Assembly (NCBI RefSeq): GCF_038181555.1
Contig: NZ_JBBWUA010000006.1
Coordinates: 83,593 to 147,592, forward strand
Source of the DNA: Desulfitobacterium sp038181555
GTDB taxonomy: Bacteria; Bacillota; Desulfitobacteriia; Desulfitobacteriales; Desulfitobacteriaceae
Length of the DNA: 64,000 nt
Direction of reading: 5' to 3'
Shown: positions 27,961 to 36,736 of the stretch, piece after piece
How the letters are laid out: every line of letters starts with the position of its first letter
Position numbering within the stretch: the stretch's first letter is position 1
Program-made: the position numbers and the translations under genes
Notes under the pieces: generated by a model
The model's input: the letters and a program-made list of their open reading frames with translations, nothing else
The model's database searches: none
What the model was told of the DNA's origin: nothing

Positions 27961-30900
27961 GGTTTTCACCGGTAAAAGTGTCAACAAGCATTGTCGATAA
28001 GTATAAAAGATATCTGGAGACGATATTTGAGATTAATGATCCAGCATACGCAAATCAGTTCAAAAAAGAATTGAGCCAAGAAGCAACATTAGCCAAAGGC
28101 CCTTTTATCGATGTAACAGACTCCTTTCAAAAGGGAAGAGATATTACGAGCCTTATCTCAGAGGGTCTATTATCAAAAGGATTTTCTAAACTAAAGACCA
28201 ATCGGAATAGGCCGCTTTATAAGCATCAAGAAGAAGCTCTTTTAAAAGTCAAAGAAGGAAAAAATATCGTTGTTTCAACAGGTACTGGTTCAGGTAAAAC
28301 GGAAAGTTTTTTATTTCCTATTTTCGATTATCTGTTACGCCAGCATGAGGCTAATAAACTTGGCGCTGGTGTTAGAGCCCTGCTCATTTACCCAATGAAT
28401 GCGCTAGCCAATGACCAGATTGAACGCCTAAGAGAATTATTACAGGATTACCCCGAACTAACCTATGGCAGCTATACGGGACAAACAAAGCCTAAATATA
28501 ATGAAGCATTAGCTGAATACAAAATGTTAAATAACGATCAGACTCCTCCGGTCAATGAGTTAATTTCAAGAGAGCAGATGAAGGCGAAGCCACCCCATAT
28601 CTTGATCACAAACTATGCGATGCTAGAATATTTAATGATTCGACCTGAAGACAATGTGTTTTTTGATGGTGGGTTTTCTGAAAACTGGAAATTCATTGTC
28701 TTGGATGAGGCCCATGTCTACAATGGCTCTACCGGAATTGAAGTGTCAATGCTCTTAAGACGATTAAAAGCTAAACTATGCAAAGATGATCTTCAATATG
28801 TTTTGACGAGTGCTACACTCGGTCAAGAAAATGATAACGAAGAGGTAGCTCAATTCGCTACTCAATTGTGCGACAGCCCCTTTCGCAAAGATGACATCAT
28901 ACGCGCAAAGAGGGTTAAACTAGAGGCTGGGGAGGATCTCCTTCGACTTCCCATTGACTTCTATAACCAAATTGCGGGCGAACTTAACGAACAATATGAG
29001 GATAGCGAAATCCTCAGTAAAATAACAAGCAATTATGACGATCTAAGTAAGGAATCCTTGGAAGAAGCACTTTACGAACTGATACTAAAAGATTTAAATT
29101 ACTGGGAAATTCGCCGCCTGATTAGCACACCGCGCACAGTATTCGAGATTGCTCAGCAAATGAATTGGTCGCAAACTGATGTAGAGAACTTCGTTATGGT
29201 TGCCTCACGAGGTGAAAAAAATAACGATCGACTTTTCGATGCCCGCTATCACATGTTTTTGAGGGCTACAGAAAGTGTTTTTATCACCCTTCAGCCGAGC
29301 AAGAAGCTCTTTTTAACCCGTAAACCCGTTCACTATGAAGGTAATGAGGAGTACAAAGTATTTGAGATCGCAACTTGTTCTTCCTGCCATGAGATTTACC
29401 TTGTGGGGCAGCAAATGAATCATTACCTGGAACAAGCCAGCGTGGTCGATGAAGAAGGTATTCGAGCAATCTTCTTGTTGGGGAGTAGCATTTCTGATAG
29501 TGATGAGGATCATCTCTTAGAAGATGAAAACATAAAAGCGGAAGAATATCAATTATGTTCAAGGTGCGGCTATTTGATGAAGTCAGCTACCATTAATGGT
29601 CCAACTTGCGATCATGATAAAAAATATTATGTCACAGTATTTAGAGTAAATATTGATACGACTAGCAAAACCCTTACAAAATGTCTGTCCTGCGAAAACA
29701 CCAATAACCACGGTATACTGCGGATGTTTTTCACTGGTCAAGAAGCTGCAACCAGTGTCATTGGTACAGCCTTATTTGAAGAACTCCCATCCTACGAAAT
29801 GAAAGTGGAAATCACTAAGGAGGATGACGATTTTGGATTCGGCTTAGGTGAAGTGCATGAGGAAATTACGAAGACGAATGTCGCTAAACAATTTTTGGCT
29901 TTTTCCGATAGCCGGCAGGCAGCGGCATTTTATTCCAGCTACCTCGATCAAACCTACCGCAACATTCTCTATAAACGATTAATCGTGGAAACTCTAAATG
30001 ATAAAGCTTATCTTACTAAAGGTAAGGCATTTCCTGACTTCATCGAAGATCTTGTTTATCAGTTTGAGACAAAGGGTATCGCGATTCGGAGTTCTGACCA
30101 AACCCATAAGGAAGCCTGGAAAGCAGCTCTTCATGAACTTGTTGATAATAACGGCAACACCTCGCTTTTTAGTATGGGGCTATTTGAGCTTTCCTTAAAC
30201 GATGAAAATATTCTTCCTAATGCAATGCTCCATTTAACAGCACAAGATGTCGCAACTCTATGTAATGTCATGGCCATGGGAATAATGGCCGATGCGGCTC
30301 TAGAATATCAGGCAAATCTCAATAAAGCGGACAAAGAATACTTTACGCATAGTGGGGTGGAATATTCGTATACCCTTTCCGATTCTGATAAGCTATCCTA
30401 TACCCGATCGTTTATTCCGACGAAAGCTTCGATGACCAATAAGCGTTTAGACTATTTATCAAGAGTCTTGAAAAAGGCTGGTAACGATCTGTCTGATGAA
30501 AAAGTTCGAGTAATCCTTGAAAAAGGTATTTGGAGAATATTTACCAGCCAAGGATTTCTCAAAGTGCGCAATGGCAAATATAAACTCGATGTCGAGAAGA
30601 TAACTATTTCCAGAAATAAACAGTGGTACATCTGTCCTAAATGTAAGAAGGTCACGATTCACAATAGCTTCGGAGTCTGCCCAACCTTCAAGTGTGAAGG
30701 GGAACTCCAATCCGTTGACCTGCGGGAGGCTTATGCCAATAATCACTACTATCGTATGTACCAGGACCTTGATATTCGTGAATTAAGAGTGGTTGAGCAT
30801 ACGGCTCAGCTGAATAAAGAAACCGCTTATGAATATCAAAAGAAGTTTAAGCAAAAGGAAATCGATGTCCTCAGTTGTTCAACAACCTTCGAGATGGGCG

Positions 30901-32699
30901 TCGATGTGGGTTCACTAGAAACAGTTTTTATGAGAAATATGCCTCCCTCTCCTTCGAACTATGCTCAAAGAGCTGGACGAGCAGGACGAAGTAAACATTC
31001 CGCGGCCTATGCCCTAACATTTTGCAATAAAAGCTCCCACGATTTTTCCTTTTTTAAAACCCCAGAGAAGATGATTAAAGGCAGAATTCAACCTCCAAAG
31101 TTTAACGTGGAAAATGAAAAGATCGCTATTCGGCATCTCTATGCGTCAGCCTTGTCCTTCTTTTGGCGGAAGTATCCAGAGTATTTTTCAATTGCTTCGA
31201 AAATGACGGAAAAAATGGAGAGTGGGCGAACCGGAGTTGAAGTTTTTACAGAATACCTCAATGGTCATCCTCTTGATTTAGGAAATTATCTTGAAAGATT
31301 TCTTCCAGATAGCTTAATTAGAAAATTTGGAGTGCCTCACTATGAATGGATACCAGGGTTGCTCAGTGATGGGCAAGAAAATGAAGGCGTATTGACAAAG
31401 GCTGTCTTGGAATATGAATACGAGGTTAATATACTGAATGAAGCCATCGATCGAGCGATAGCTGAAAATAGACGGATTGATCATTTGAGAGAACGAGTCA
31501 AAGTCTATCGCAATGAAGAAATACTATCGTTCTTATCGCGGAAAAATGTCCTCCCCAAATATGGTTTTCCTGTCGACACCGTTGAAATGACGATCCTCGA
31601 CCATTCAAATAGAACAAAGCTAGGTCTCCAACTCCAAAGAGATCTTTCCATGGCTATATCTGAATACGCCCCTGGTTCGCAAATTGTGGCCAATGGCAAT
31701 CTAATCACCAGTCGCTATATAAGAAAGATTCCCAATATGAGCTGGAAGCAATTTGATTATATCCAGTGTGAATGCAACACATTGAATATCGAGCAGCATA
31801 TTGAAGAGGATGAATACTCCACATTGGAACAATGCAAACAATGTGGCAAGCCGTTTCAAGCTGCCAGCCGCAAAGTATTCTTAATCCCTCAGTTTGGCTT
31901 CGAAGCCGATGGGGACAATATCAAAAAACCAGGACTCAAAAAGCCCATGCGGACCTTCAGAAATGAGATAGCTTATATCGGTTATAAAAATGAAATTGAA
32001 ACTACTCAGTTACAGCTTGGAGAAGCAAGCTTTGAGCTCCGCATGAGCCAAGCCGATGAAATGGCAGTATTGAATGAATCTAACTTCTTTGTTTGTGAGC
32101 AGTGCGGGTACACGGTCCTCGATGATAAAGATTTTAATAAAACAAAACGCCAGAAGCATAAAACGCCTTCTGGGTACTGGTGTAGGAATGATGGGAAGAA
32201 TAGACTCAAAAAATTTGCCCTTGGTTATCGGTTTAAGACAGATGTTGTTCAACTTCGATTTATCAATCCTGATCTGAATGATTATGAAGTTGGACTATCA
32301 GTACTCCACGGCGTATTAAGAGGCATGTGCAGGTATCTGAATATCGAAGATAGTGACATTTCCGGTTGTTTACATTATTTCTACAACTCCCATACTAATC
32401 GCCCCAACTTCTCCTTGGTTCTCTTCGATAAAACACCAGGTGGAGCCGGCCATGTGAGACGACTGAACACCGAACGCGCTTTAGAAGGTGTATTGATGGA
32501 GACATTAAACCTCATGCAACAATGCGACTGCGGTGGAGAGGAAAAAGACTCTTCCTGCTACACCTGCTTGCGAGGTTACTACAATCAAAAGCATCATGAT
32601 CGCCTCAAACGCCGCTATGTGATAGATTTCATTCAGGAGATATTGGGTAAAACATGGCGAGGCTATCGTGAAGAAGGAATAAGAATCGAGGCTCGATAG
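27957..32699 (+). CDS. DUF1998 superfamily 2 helicase (DrmA/DrmB-like, COG1205-type)
   Basis: 1580 aa from a TTG at 27957 that overlaps the previous stop as TTGA and lies six bases after GGGGGAG; starts at 27942 or 27951 are possible. Helicase motifs: STGTGSGKTE (about 107-116), LDEAHVY (DEAH about 249-252), TSATLG, FSDSRQAAAFY, and TTFEMGVDVGSLE with QRAGRAGR (about 1003-1010). Several zinc-ribbon Cys pairs interrupt it (CSSCHE, CSRCGY, CPKCKK). The C-terminus is a DUF1998 module: TPGGAGHVRRL and CDCGG...SCYTCLRGYYNQ (about 1522-1540). In DISARM these two parts are separate proteins, DrmA and DrmB; here they are one chain. Likely an ATP-driven DNA translocase in phage defence. Confidence 0.9.
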   Translation: MRFSPVKVSTSIVDKYKRYLETIFEINDPAYANQFKKELSQEATLAKGPFIDVTDSFQKGRDITSLISEGLLSKGFSKLKTNRNRPLYKHQEEALLKVKEGKNIVVSTGTGSGKTESFLFPIFDYLLRQHEANKLGAGVRALLIYPMNALANDQIERLRELLQDYPELTYGSYTGQTKPKYNEALAEYKMLNNDQTPPVNELISREQMKAKPPHILITNYAMLEYLMIRPEDNVFFDGGFSENWKFIVLDEAHVYNGSTGIEVSMLLRRLKAKLCKDDLQYVLTSATLGQENDNEEVAQFATQLCDSPFRKDDIIRAKRVKLEAGEDLLRLPIDFYNQIAGELNEQYEDSEILSKITSNYDDLSKESLEEALYELILKDLNYWEIRRLISTPRTVFEIAQQMNWSQTDVENFVMVASRGEKNNDRLFDARYHMFLRATESVFITLQPSKKLFLTRKPVHYEGNEEYKVFEIATCSSCHEIYLVGQQMNHYLEQASVVDEEGIRAIFLLGSSISDSDEDHLLEDENIKAEEYQLCSRCGYLMKSATINGPTCDHDKKYYVTVFRVNIDTTSKTLTKCLSCENTNNHGILRMFFTGQEAATSVIGTALFEELPSYEMKVEITKEDDDFGFGLGEVHEEITKTNVAKQFLAFSDSRQAAAFYSSYLDQTYRNILYKRLIVETLNDKAYLTKGKAFPDFIEDLVYQFETKGIAIRSSDQTHKEAWKAALHELVDNNGNTSLFSMGLFELSLNDENILPNAMLHLTAQDVATLCNVMAMGIMADAALEYQANLNKADKEYFTHSGVEYSYTLSDSDKLSYTRSFIPTKASMTNKRLDYLSRVLKKAGNDLSDEKVRVILEKGIWRIFTSQGFLKVRNGKYKLDVEKITISRNKQWYICPKCKKVTIHNSFGVCPTFKCEGELQSVDLREAYANNHYYRMYQDLDIRELRVVEHTAQLNKETAYEYQKKFKQKEIDVLSCSTTFEMGVDVGSLETVFMRNMPPSPSNYAQRAGRAGRSKHSAAYALTFCNKSSHDFSFFKTPEKMIKGRIQPPKFNVENEKIAIRHLYASALSFFWRKYPEYFSIASKMTEKMESGRTGVEVFTEYLNGHPLDLGNYLERFLPDSLIRKFGVPHYEWIPGLLSDGQENEGVLTKAVLEYEYEVNILNEAIDRAIAENRRIDHLRERVKVYRNEEILSFLSRKNVLPKYGFPVDTVEMTILDHSNRTKLGLQLQRDLSMAISEYAPGSQIVANGNLITSRYIRKIPNMSWKQFDYIQCECNTLNIEQHIEEDEYSTLEQCKQCGKPFQAASRKVFLIPQFGFEADGDNIKKPGLKKPMRTFRNEIAYIGYKNEIETTQLQLGEASFELRMSQADEMAVLNESNFFVCEQCGYTVLDDKDFNKTKRQKHKTPSGYWCRNDGKNRLKKFALGYRFKTDVVQLRFINPDLNDYEVGLSVLHGVLRGMCRYLNIEDSDISGCLHYFYNSHTNRPNFSLVLFDKTPGGAGHVRRLNTERALEGVLMETLNLMQQCDCGGEEKDSSCYTCLRGYYNQKHHDRLKRRYVIDFIQEILGKTWRGYREEGIRIEAR

Positions 32700-33064
32700 T
32701 CCTACAGTCGCACATGAACTGTTAAAAAACCTATGAGAGTGGACCACGGGCAAGTAGTTTATGAAACCGAACTCATCAATGGTAAAAACCTGGGTTTAAC
32801 TCCAAGTATAGCCGTATCATAAGGGAACTGGAAATTTCAGCATGGCATTTTTTATTGTAGAGCAATTCCATGCTATACTAATAAATACATTTCCTTTTCA
32901 AGGGCTAAAAAATAAAAAACAGTATTAGTTATTTTATAATCTAGGATAAGAATCTTGTAATATAGTATTACAATAAGAGATGACTAAATTCTAAATTTAA
33001 ATATAGCATTCTTTAGGAAATTTAAAATATAAGCTAACCGATAGCTATAGAAGGGTGGTAGATT
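32700..33064 (+). promoter_or_regulatory. Control region of the DUF499 operon
   Basis: 365 bases. An extended -10 promoter TGCTATACT at 32871-32879 and a second TATAAT at 32935-32940 precede a perfect palindrome TTGTAATA-TAG-TATTACAA (32955-32973), a candidate repressor site downstream of the promoters. A stem GCATGG/CCATGC brackets the stretch before the first -10. At 32733-32822 there is a 29-codon ORF (starts MRVDHGQVVYETELINGK) without a good RBS, probably a gene tail. Confidence 0.5.
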
Positions 33065-36000
33065 ATGCAAACAATATTTGAACTCTGCAAACCAAGAGCG
33101 AGCGTATTCGTTGATACGACCAGAGATGATGTCCTAAACCTCAGCGATCTCGTTGAGGATAGAATTGATGTAGATAAGTTTTTCAACGAAAACTTTCAGA
33201 CCAAAGGAATGGAAATTTTACTAACTACTGCATTTAAACGATTCAAAGGGGAATCAAGCACGGGGGTAATTAAGTTAACTCAAGCAATGGGCGGTGGCAA
33301 GACTCATAATATGCTAGCTCTTGCTTTGTTAGCTAAAAATAAAGAATGGCGAAAGAAAATATTAGGTAAAGAATACGAATCAATCAGCGATATTAGAGTT
33401 GTGGCTTTCTCTGGAAGGGAAAGTGACGCTGATTACGGAATCTGGGGCAGTATTGCTGAACAGCTGGGCAAAAAAGAGGTTTTTAAAGATCTCTATACCC
33501 CTCTCAAGGCCCCGGGCGAAAGTGCCTGGGTTAAGTTGTTACAAGGGGAAAAGACCTTGATTTTGTTGGATGAGCTACCGCCTTACTTAGAAAATGCTAA
33601 GGCAATTACCGTAGGTAATTCAGATTTATGTAAAGTTACGATTACGGCCTTATCAAACCTATTCTCTGCATTGGGAAAAGAGCAACTAGCTAATGTTTGT
33701 TTAGTGTTTTCGGACTTAAAAGCAACATATGAGTCTGGAAGCGAGATGTTACAGTCAAGTTTTAAAGAACTGGAAAATGAGGCGAACCGTTCCGCGATAA
33801 ATATCGAACCCGTAGCGCTGAATTCCGATGAGATTTATGACATATTAAAGAAGAGATTATTTGAGAGCTACCCCTCTAGCAATTCTACGGCTGTTAATGA
33901 AGTGGCTATAGGTTATAAAGAAGCCCTTGCCAGAGCCAATAAAACAGGGCTGACCAACTATACAGGTGAGAAGGTTTATTTGGGCATCAAGGACTCCTAT
34001 CCATTTCATCCATCAATCAAAGAACTGTATGCACGGTTTAAGGAAAATCCAAACTTCCAGCAGACCAGAGGTCTGATCAAACTAATGAGACAGACGATCA
34101 GGCAGTTTTATGAAAACGGAAGTGCTCAGTCTAAGTACTTAATTAATGTATTTGACATCGATCTTAATGATCGCAATATGTTGTCATATATTAAGCAAAT
34201 CAAGCCATCGTTAGAAGCGGCAATTAGTCATGACATTGCTCAGGCTGGAAAGTCGGTTGCCGAGGGAATTGATGCGGAAAACGAATCGGGCAAGATAACG
34301 TATGCCCAAGATGCAGCCAAATTACTATTGATGTCCTCCTTGAGTGAAGCGACGCATGGTTTATTAGGATTGACAGAATCAGAAATCCTCGGTTACCTAT
34401 GTGATCCACAGTCTGAACTGAATAACTACAAAAAAGCTTTGGAAGAGATTAAGACCCAAAGCTGGTATCTAAAAATGGATAATCGCGGTCGCTTGTATTT
34501 TCAGAATACCAAAAACATGATCGCCGAGATGAACACGCTGGTTGAGTCTTATAACAACGAAAGCGCTAAAAAGGAGCTCAAGAAATTCCTTGAGGAAAAC
34601 TTCAAACCCGAGGATAAAAAATGCTATGAACTCCTCCATGTCCTACCAGCTATCGATGAGATTCAGCTTGACATGAATAAAATCTCCCTGGTAATATTTG
34701 AACCCTATGCGGGCAATAAGCTTCATCCTGACTTACAGGCTTTTTATGATAACGCAACCTTTAAGAATCGCGTTATGTTCCTCTCGGGTCAGCGCAATGT
34801 CATGGAGAAACTTTATCACAATAGTAAACGTCTAACCGCTATCCGCCAAATCATTGCTGGTATGAGGGCGGAGCACGTTCCCACGACGGATCAGCAATAC
34901 AAGGAAGCTGACAGTCAGCACGATAAGGTGCTGCAAGCGCTACTGCAGAGCATTCGGGAAACATTTATCACTTTGTACTTTCCGACCAGGAAGGGAGTCA
35001 TGTCGGAAGACTTTAAGCTGGAATTTAAGGAAAACTCCTTTAAAGGAGAGGAACAAATTGTCAAAGTCTTAGCTAGCCAGCAAAAGTTCTATGACTATCA
35101 ATCAGATGACCATTTTATAGAGGAAATGCGTGAACGCTGTGAGGATCAATTATTTACACAAAAAGAAATGACTTATAACCAGATAAAAGAGCGGGCTGCT
35201 ACCGAAGTGCGCTGGCCGTGGTATCATCCCAATCAGCTTGACGATTTGAAAAAGGATTCTCTTAAAAAAGATAGATGGCGGGAAATTGGCGGCTATCTAG
35301 CGAAAGGGCCTTTCCCGAAAGAACCAACCTCTGTGATCGTCGAGCAGACTGATTACGATCAAAAGACCGGAGAATTTACCCTAAAAGTGCGCGGGGTCAG
35401 AGGCGATAAAGTGTATTATGATATCGGAGCCGAGCCTACAACCGCTTCAGCAGAGGCTCCAGCGAACTTTGTCACCAAAGAACCTCTTATTAACTTTGTT
35501 TGTGTGGATACATCAAATGAGCATCCTACGGGTGCAGTTAAAGAATTTATGTGTACAGTTCCGCTTAAATACGAGCAAAGAAGAAGTGTAAATGGCAAAC
35601 TCCTTGAACTCCAGACTCATAAGGATTTTGAGATACGCTATACTACCGACGGCAGCAGTCCGAGGGAAAATGGCGGTATTTACACTGGCGAAATTGTACT
35701 GCCAAAAAATTGTAAGTATGTTCGAACCTTTATAACATATAAGGGGAGACCAGTTGAGGAAAAGGATATTGCCATTGCCGAGACTAGTGGGAAATACGAA
35801 TTGAAGATTAATGATGATGCTCCCTTGGAGTTTGAGTGGAACATCCAGAAGAAATGCAGAGATACTGAAACTACCTATCAGGAGCTGGCAAAGCTAAAGA
35901 ATCTGGAAGGCTCTTTTATTCGCCATTTCACTGTCGTACTCTCTGAAAAAGAGAACAGTAGTAATTATATAGAGATATCCACATCTAAAGTTCCTTATGA

Positions 36001-36184
36001 CGCAGATAACTTGCAGGCCACAGTAGACTTAATCAGGGACACTGCTTTTAAGAATAAGGAAGTTACGGTTGAGTTTGACTACAAAACTATCTTGTTTACC
36101 TCCGGTCTGCAGTTTAAGAATTGGATTGAAGTCAATAAATACGACATCGCGGAAATACAAAAAGAAGGAAAGATAAGACAATGA
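33065..36184 (+). CDS. DUF499 family AAA+ ATPase, anti-phage associated
   Basis: 1039 aa, RBS GAAGGGTGG. N-terminal ATPase core: Walker A AMGGGKTHNM (about 73-82) and Walker B TLILLDELPPYL (about 161-172), as in DUF499/COG1483 predicted ATPases. A small beta-sandwich-like segment near 850-890 (DFEIRYTTDGSSP, GGIYTGEIVLP) resembles the chitobiase C-terminal (CHB_HEX_C) fold, unusual in a cytoplasmic ATPase but seen in this family. It overlaps DUF3780 by ATGA, and DUF1156 follows, giving a three-gene operon known to recur in defence loci. Probably an NTP-driven sensor or motor for the methylase complex; the mechanism is inferred. Confidence 0.88.
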   Translation: MQTIFELCKPRASVFVDTTRDDVLNLSDLVEDRIDVDKFFNENFQTKGMEILLTTAFKRFKGESSTGVIKLTQAMGGGKTHNMLALALLAKNKEWRKKILGKEYESISDIRVVAFSGRESDADYGIWGSIAEQLGKKEVFKDLYTPLKAPGESAWVKLLQGEKTLILLDELPPYLENAKAITVGNSDLCKVTITALSNLFSALGKEQLANVCLVFSDLKATYESGSEMLQSSFKELENEANRSAINIEPVALNSDEIYDILKKRLFESYPSSNSTAVNEVAIGYKEALARANKTGLTNYTGEKVYLGIKDSYPFHPSIKELYARFKENPNFQQTRGLIKLMRQTIRQFYENGSAQSKYLINVFDIDLNDRNMLSYIKQIKPSLEAAISHDIAQAGKSVAEGIDAENESGKITYAQDAAKLLLMSSLSEATHGLLGLTESEILGYLCDPQSELNNYKKALEEIKTQSWYLKMDNRGRLYFQNTKNMIAEMNTLVESYNNESAKKELKKFLEENFKPEDKKCYELLHVLPAIDEIQLDMNKISLVIFEPYAGNKLHPDLQAFYDNATFKNRVMFLSGQRNVMEKLYHNSKRLTAIRQIIAGMRAEHVPTTDQQYKEADSQHDKVLQALLQSIRETFITLYFPTRKGVMSEDFKLEFKENSFKGEEQIVKVLASQQKFYDYQSDDHFIEEMRERCEDQLFTQKEMTYNQIKERAATEVRWPWYHPNQLDDLKKDSLKKDRWREIGGYLAKGPFPKEPTSVIVEQTDYDQKTGEFTLKVRGVRGDKVYYDIGAEPTTASAEAPANFVTKEPLINFVCVDTSNEHPTGAVKEFMCTVPLKYEQRRSVNGKLLELQTHKDFEIRYTTDGSSPRENGGIYTGEIVLPKNCKYVRTFITYKGRPVEEKDIAIAETSGKYELKINDDAPLEFEWNIQKKCRDTETTYQELAKLKNLEGSFIRHFTVVLSEKENSSNYIEISTSKVPYDADNLQATVDLIRDTAFKNKEVTVEFDYKTILFTSGLQFKNWIEVNKYDIAEIQKEGKIRQ

Positions 36185-36729
36185 GTGTTAGGGAAATAAC
36201 CTACGGCTTCGGAGTTAACCCTCAGCAGAATGCGAACCATTTCTATGTTGTTTCACTAGTGGATAAAGAACAACCTGTCCAAGTCTTTGAACGTTTTCAA
36301 TGGACTGACGGCGAGGAGCAAAAGTTAGAAAAGGCAGATCAGTTGAGAATCGAAATTTCTAGATATAAATGGAGTAAAGTCAGTGCCGATTTAACTGCCG
36401 AATTTAACGCTCGTTTGAAGAAAGATAGGTTAAAGGTGGGACGATTTGTCACTGGTGGAACTCCCGTAGAAAAACTATTTGGTAAAGAAATGATGGTCCT
36501 ACTTTGGGGGATCGAAGACTGCGATCCTTCTGTTATCCCGACCGCGATTAGGAATTGGAAGGGATTAATGCCTGAAGAACGGTGGTGGCTCTACACCATG
36601 ACTAACGCCAGCACGGGACAGCTTAATGACAAAAGAGGATGGCGGATTGCTCTCAGGTATGCCTTGTGTGAAAATCCCATCAGGGAAAATCCGCAGCTTA
36701 GTTTGTTGGAAATGTTCGAGGAGGAATAA
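36181..36729 (+). CDS. DUF3780 protein, anti-phage associated
   Basis: 182 aa, overlapping the DUF499 stop by four bases. It has the N-terminal GFGVNPQQNANHFYV and the aromatic-rich MPEERWWLYTMTNASTGQL segment expected of DUF3780. No enzymatic motif seen. Family members are almost always found between DUF499 and DUF1156 genes, so it is probably a structural or specificity subunit of that complex. Confidence 0.85.
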   Translation: MSVREITYGFGVNPQQNANHFYVVSLVDKEQPVQVFERFQWTDGEEQKLEKADQLRIEISRYKWSKVSADLTAEFNARLKKDRLKVGRFVTGGTPVEKLFGKEMMVLLWGIEDCDPSVIPTAIRNWKGLMPEERWWLYTMTNASTGQLNDKRGWRIALRYALCENPIRENPQLSLLEMFEEE

Positions 36730-36736
36730 AAGCACT

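Noticed and set aside
32733..32822. 29-codon ORF before the DUF499 operon as a small gene
   Set aside because: No RBS at proper distance; more like the end of a lost gene.
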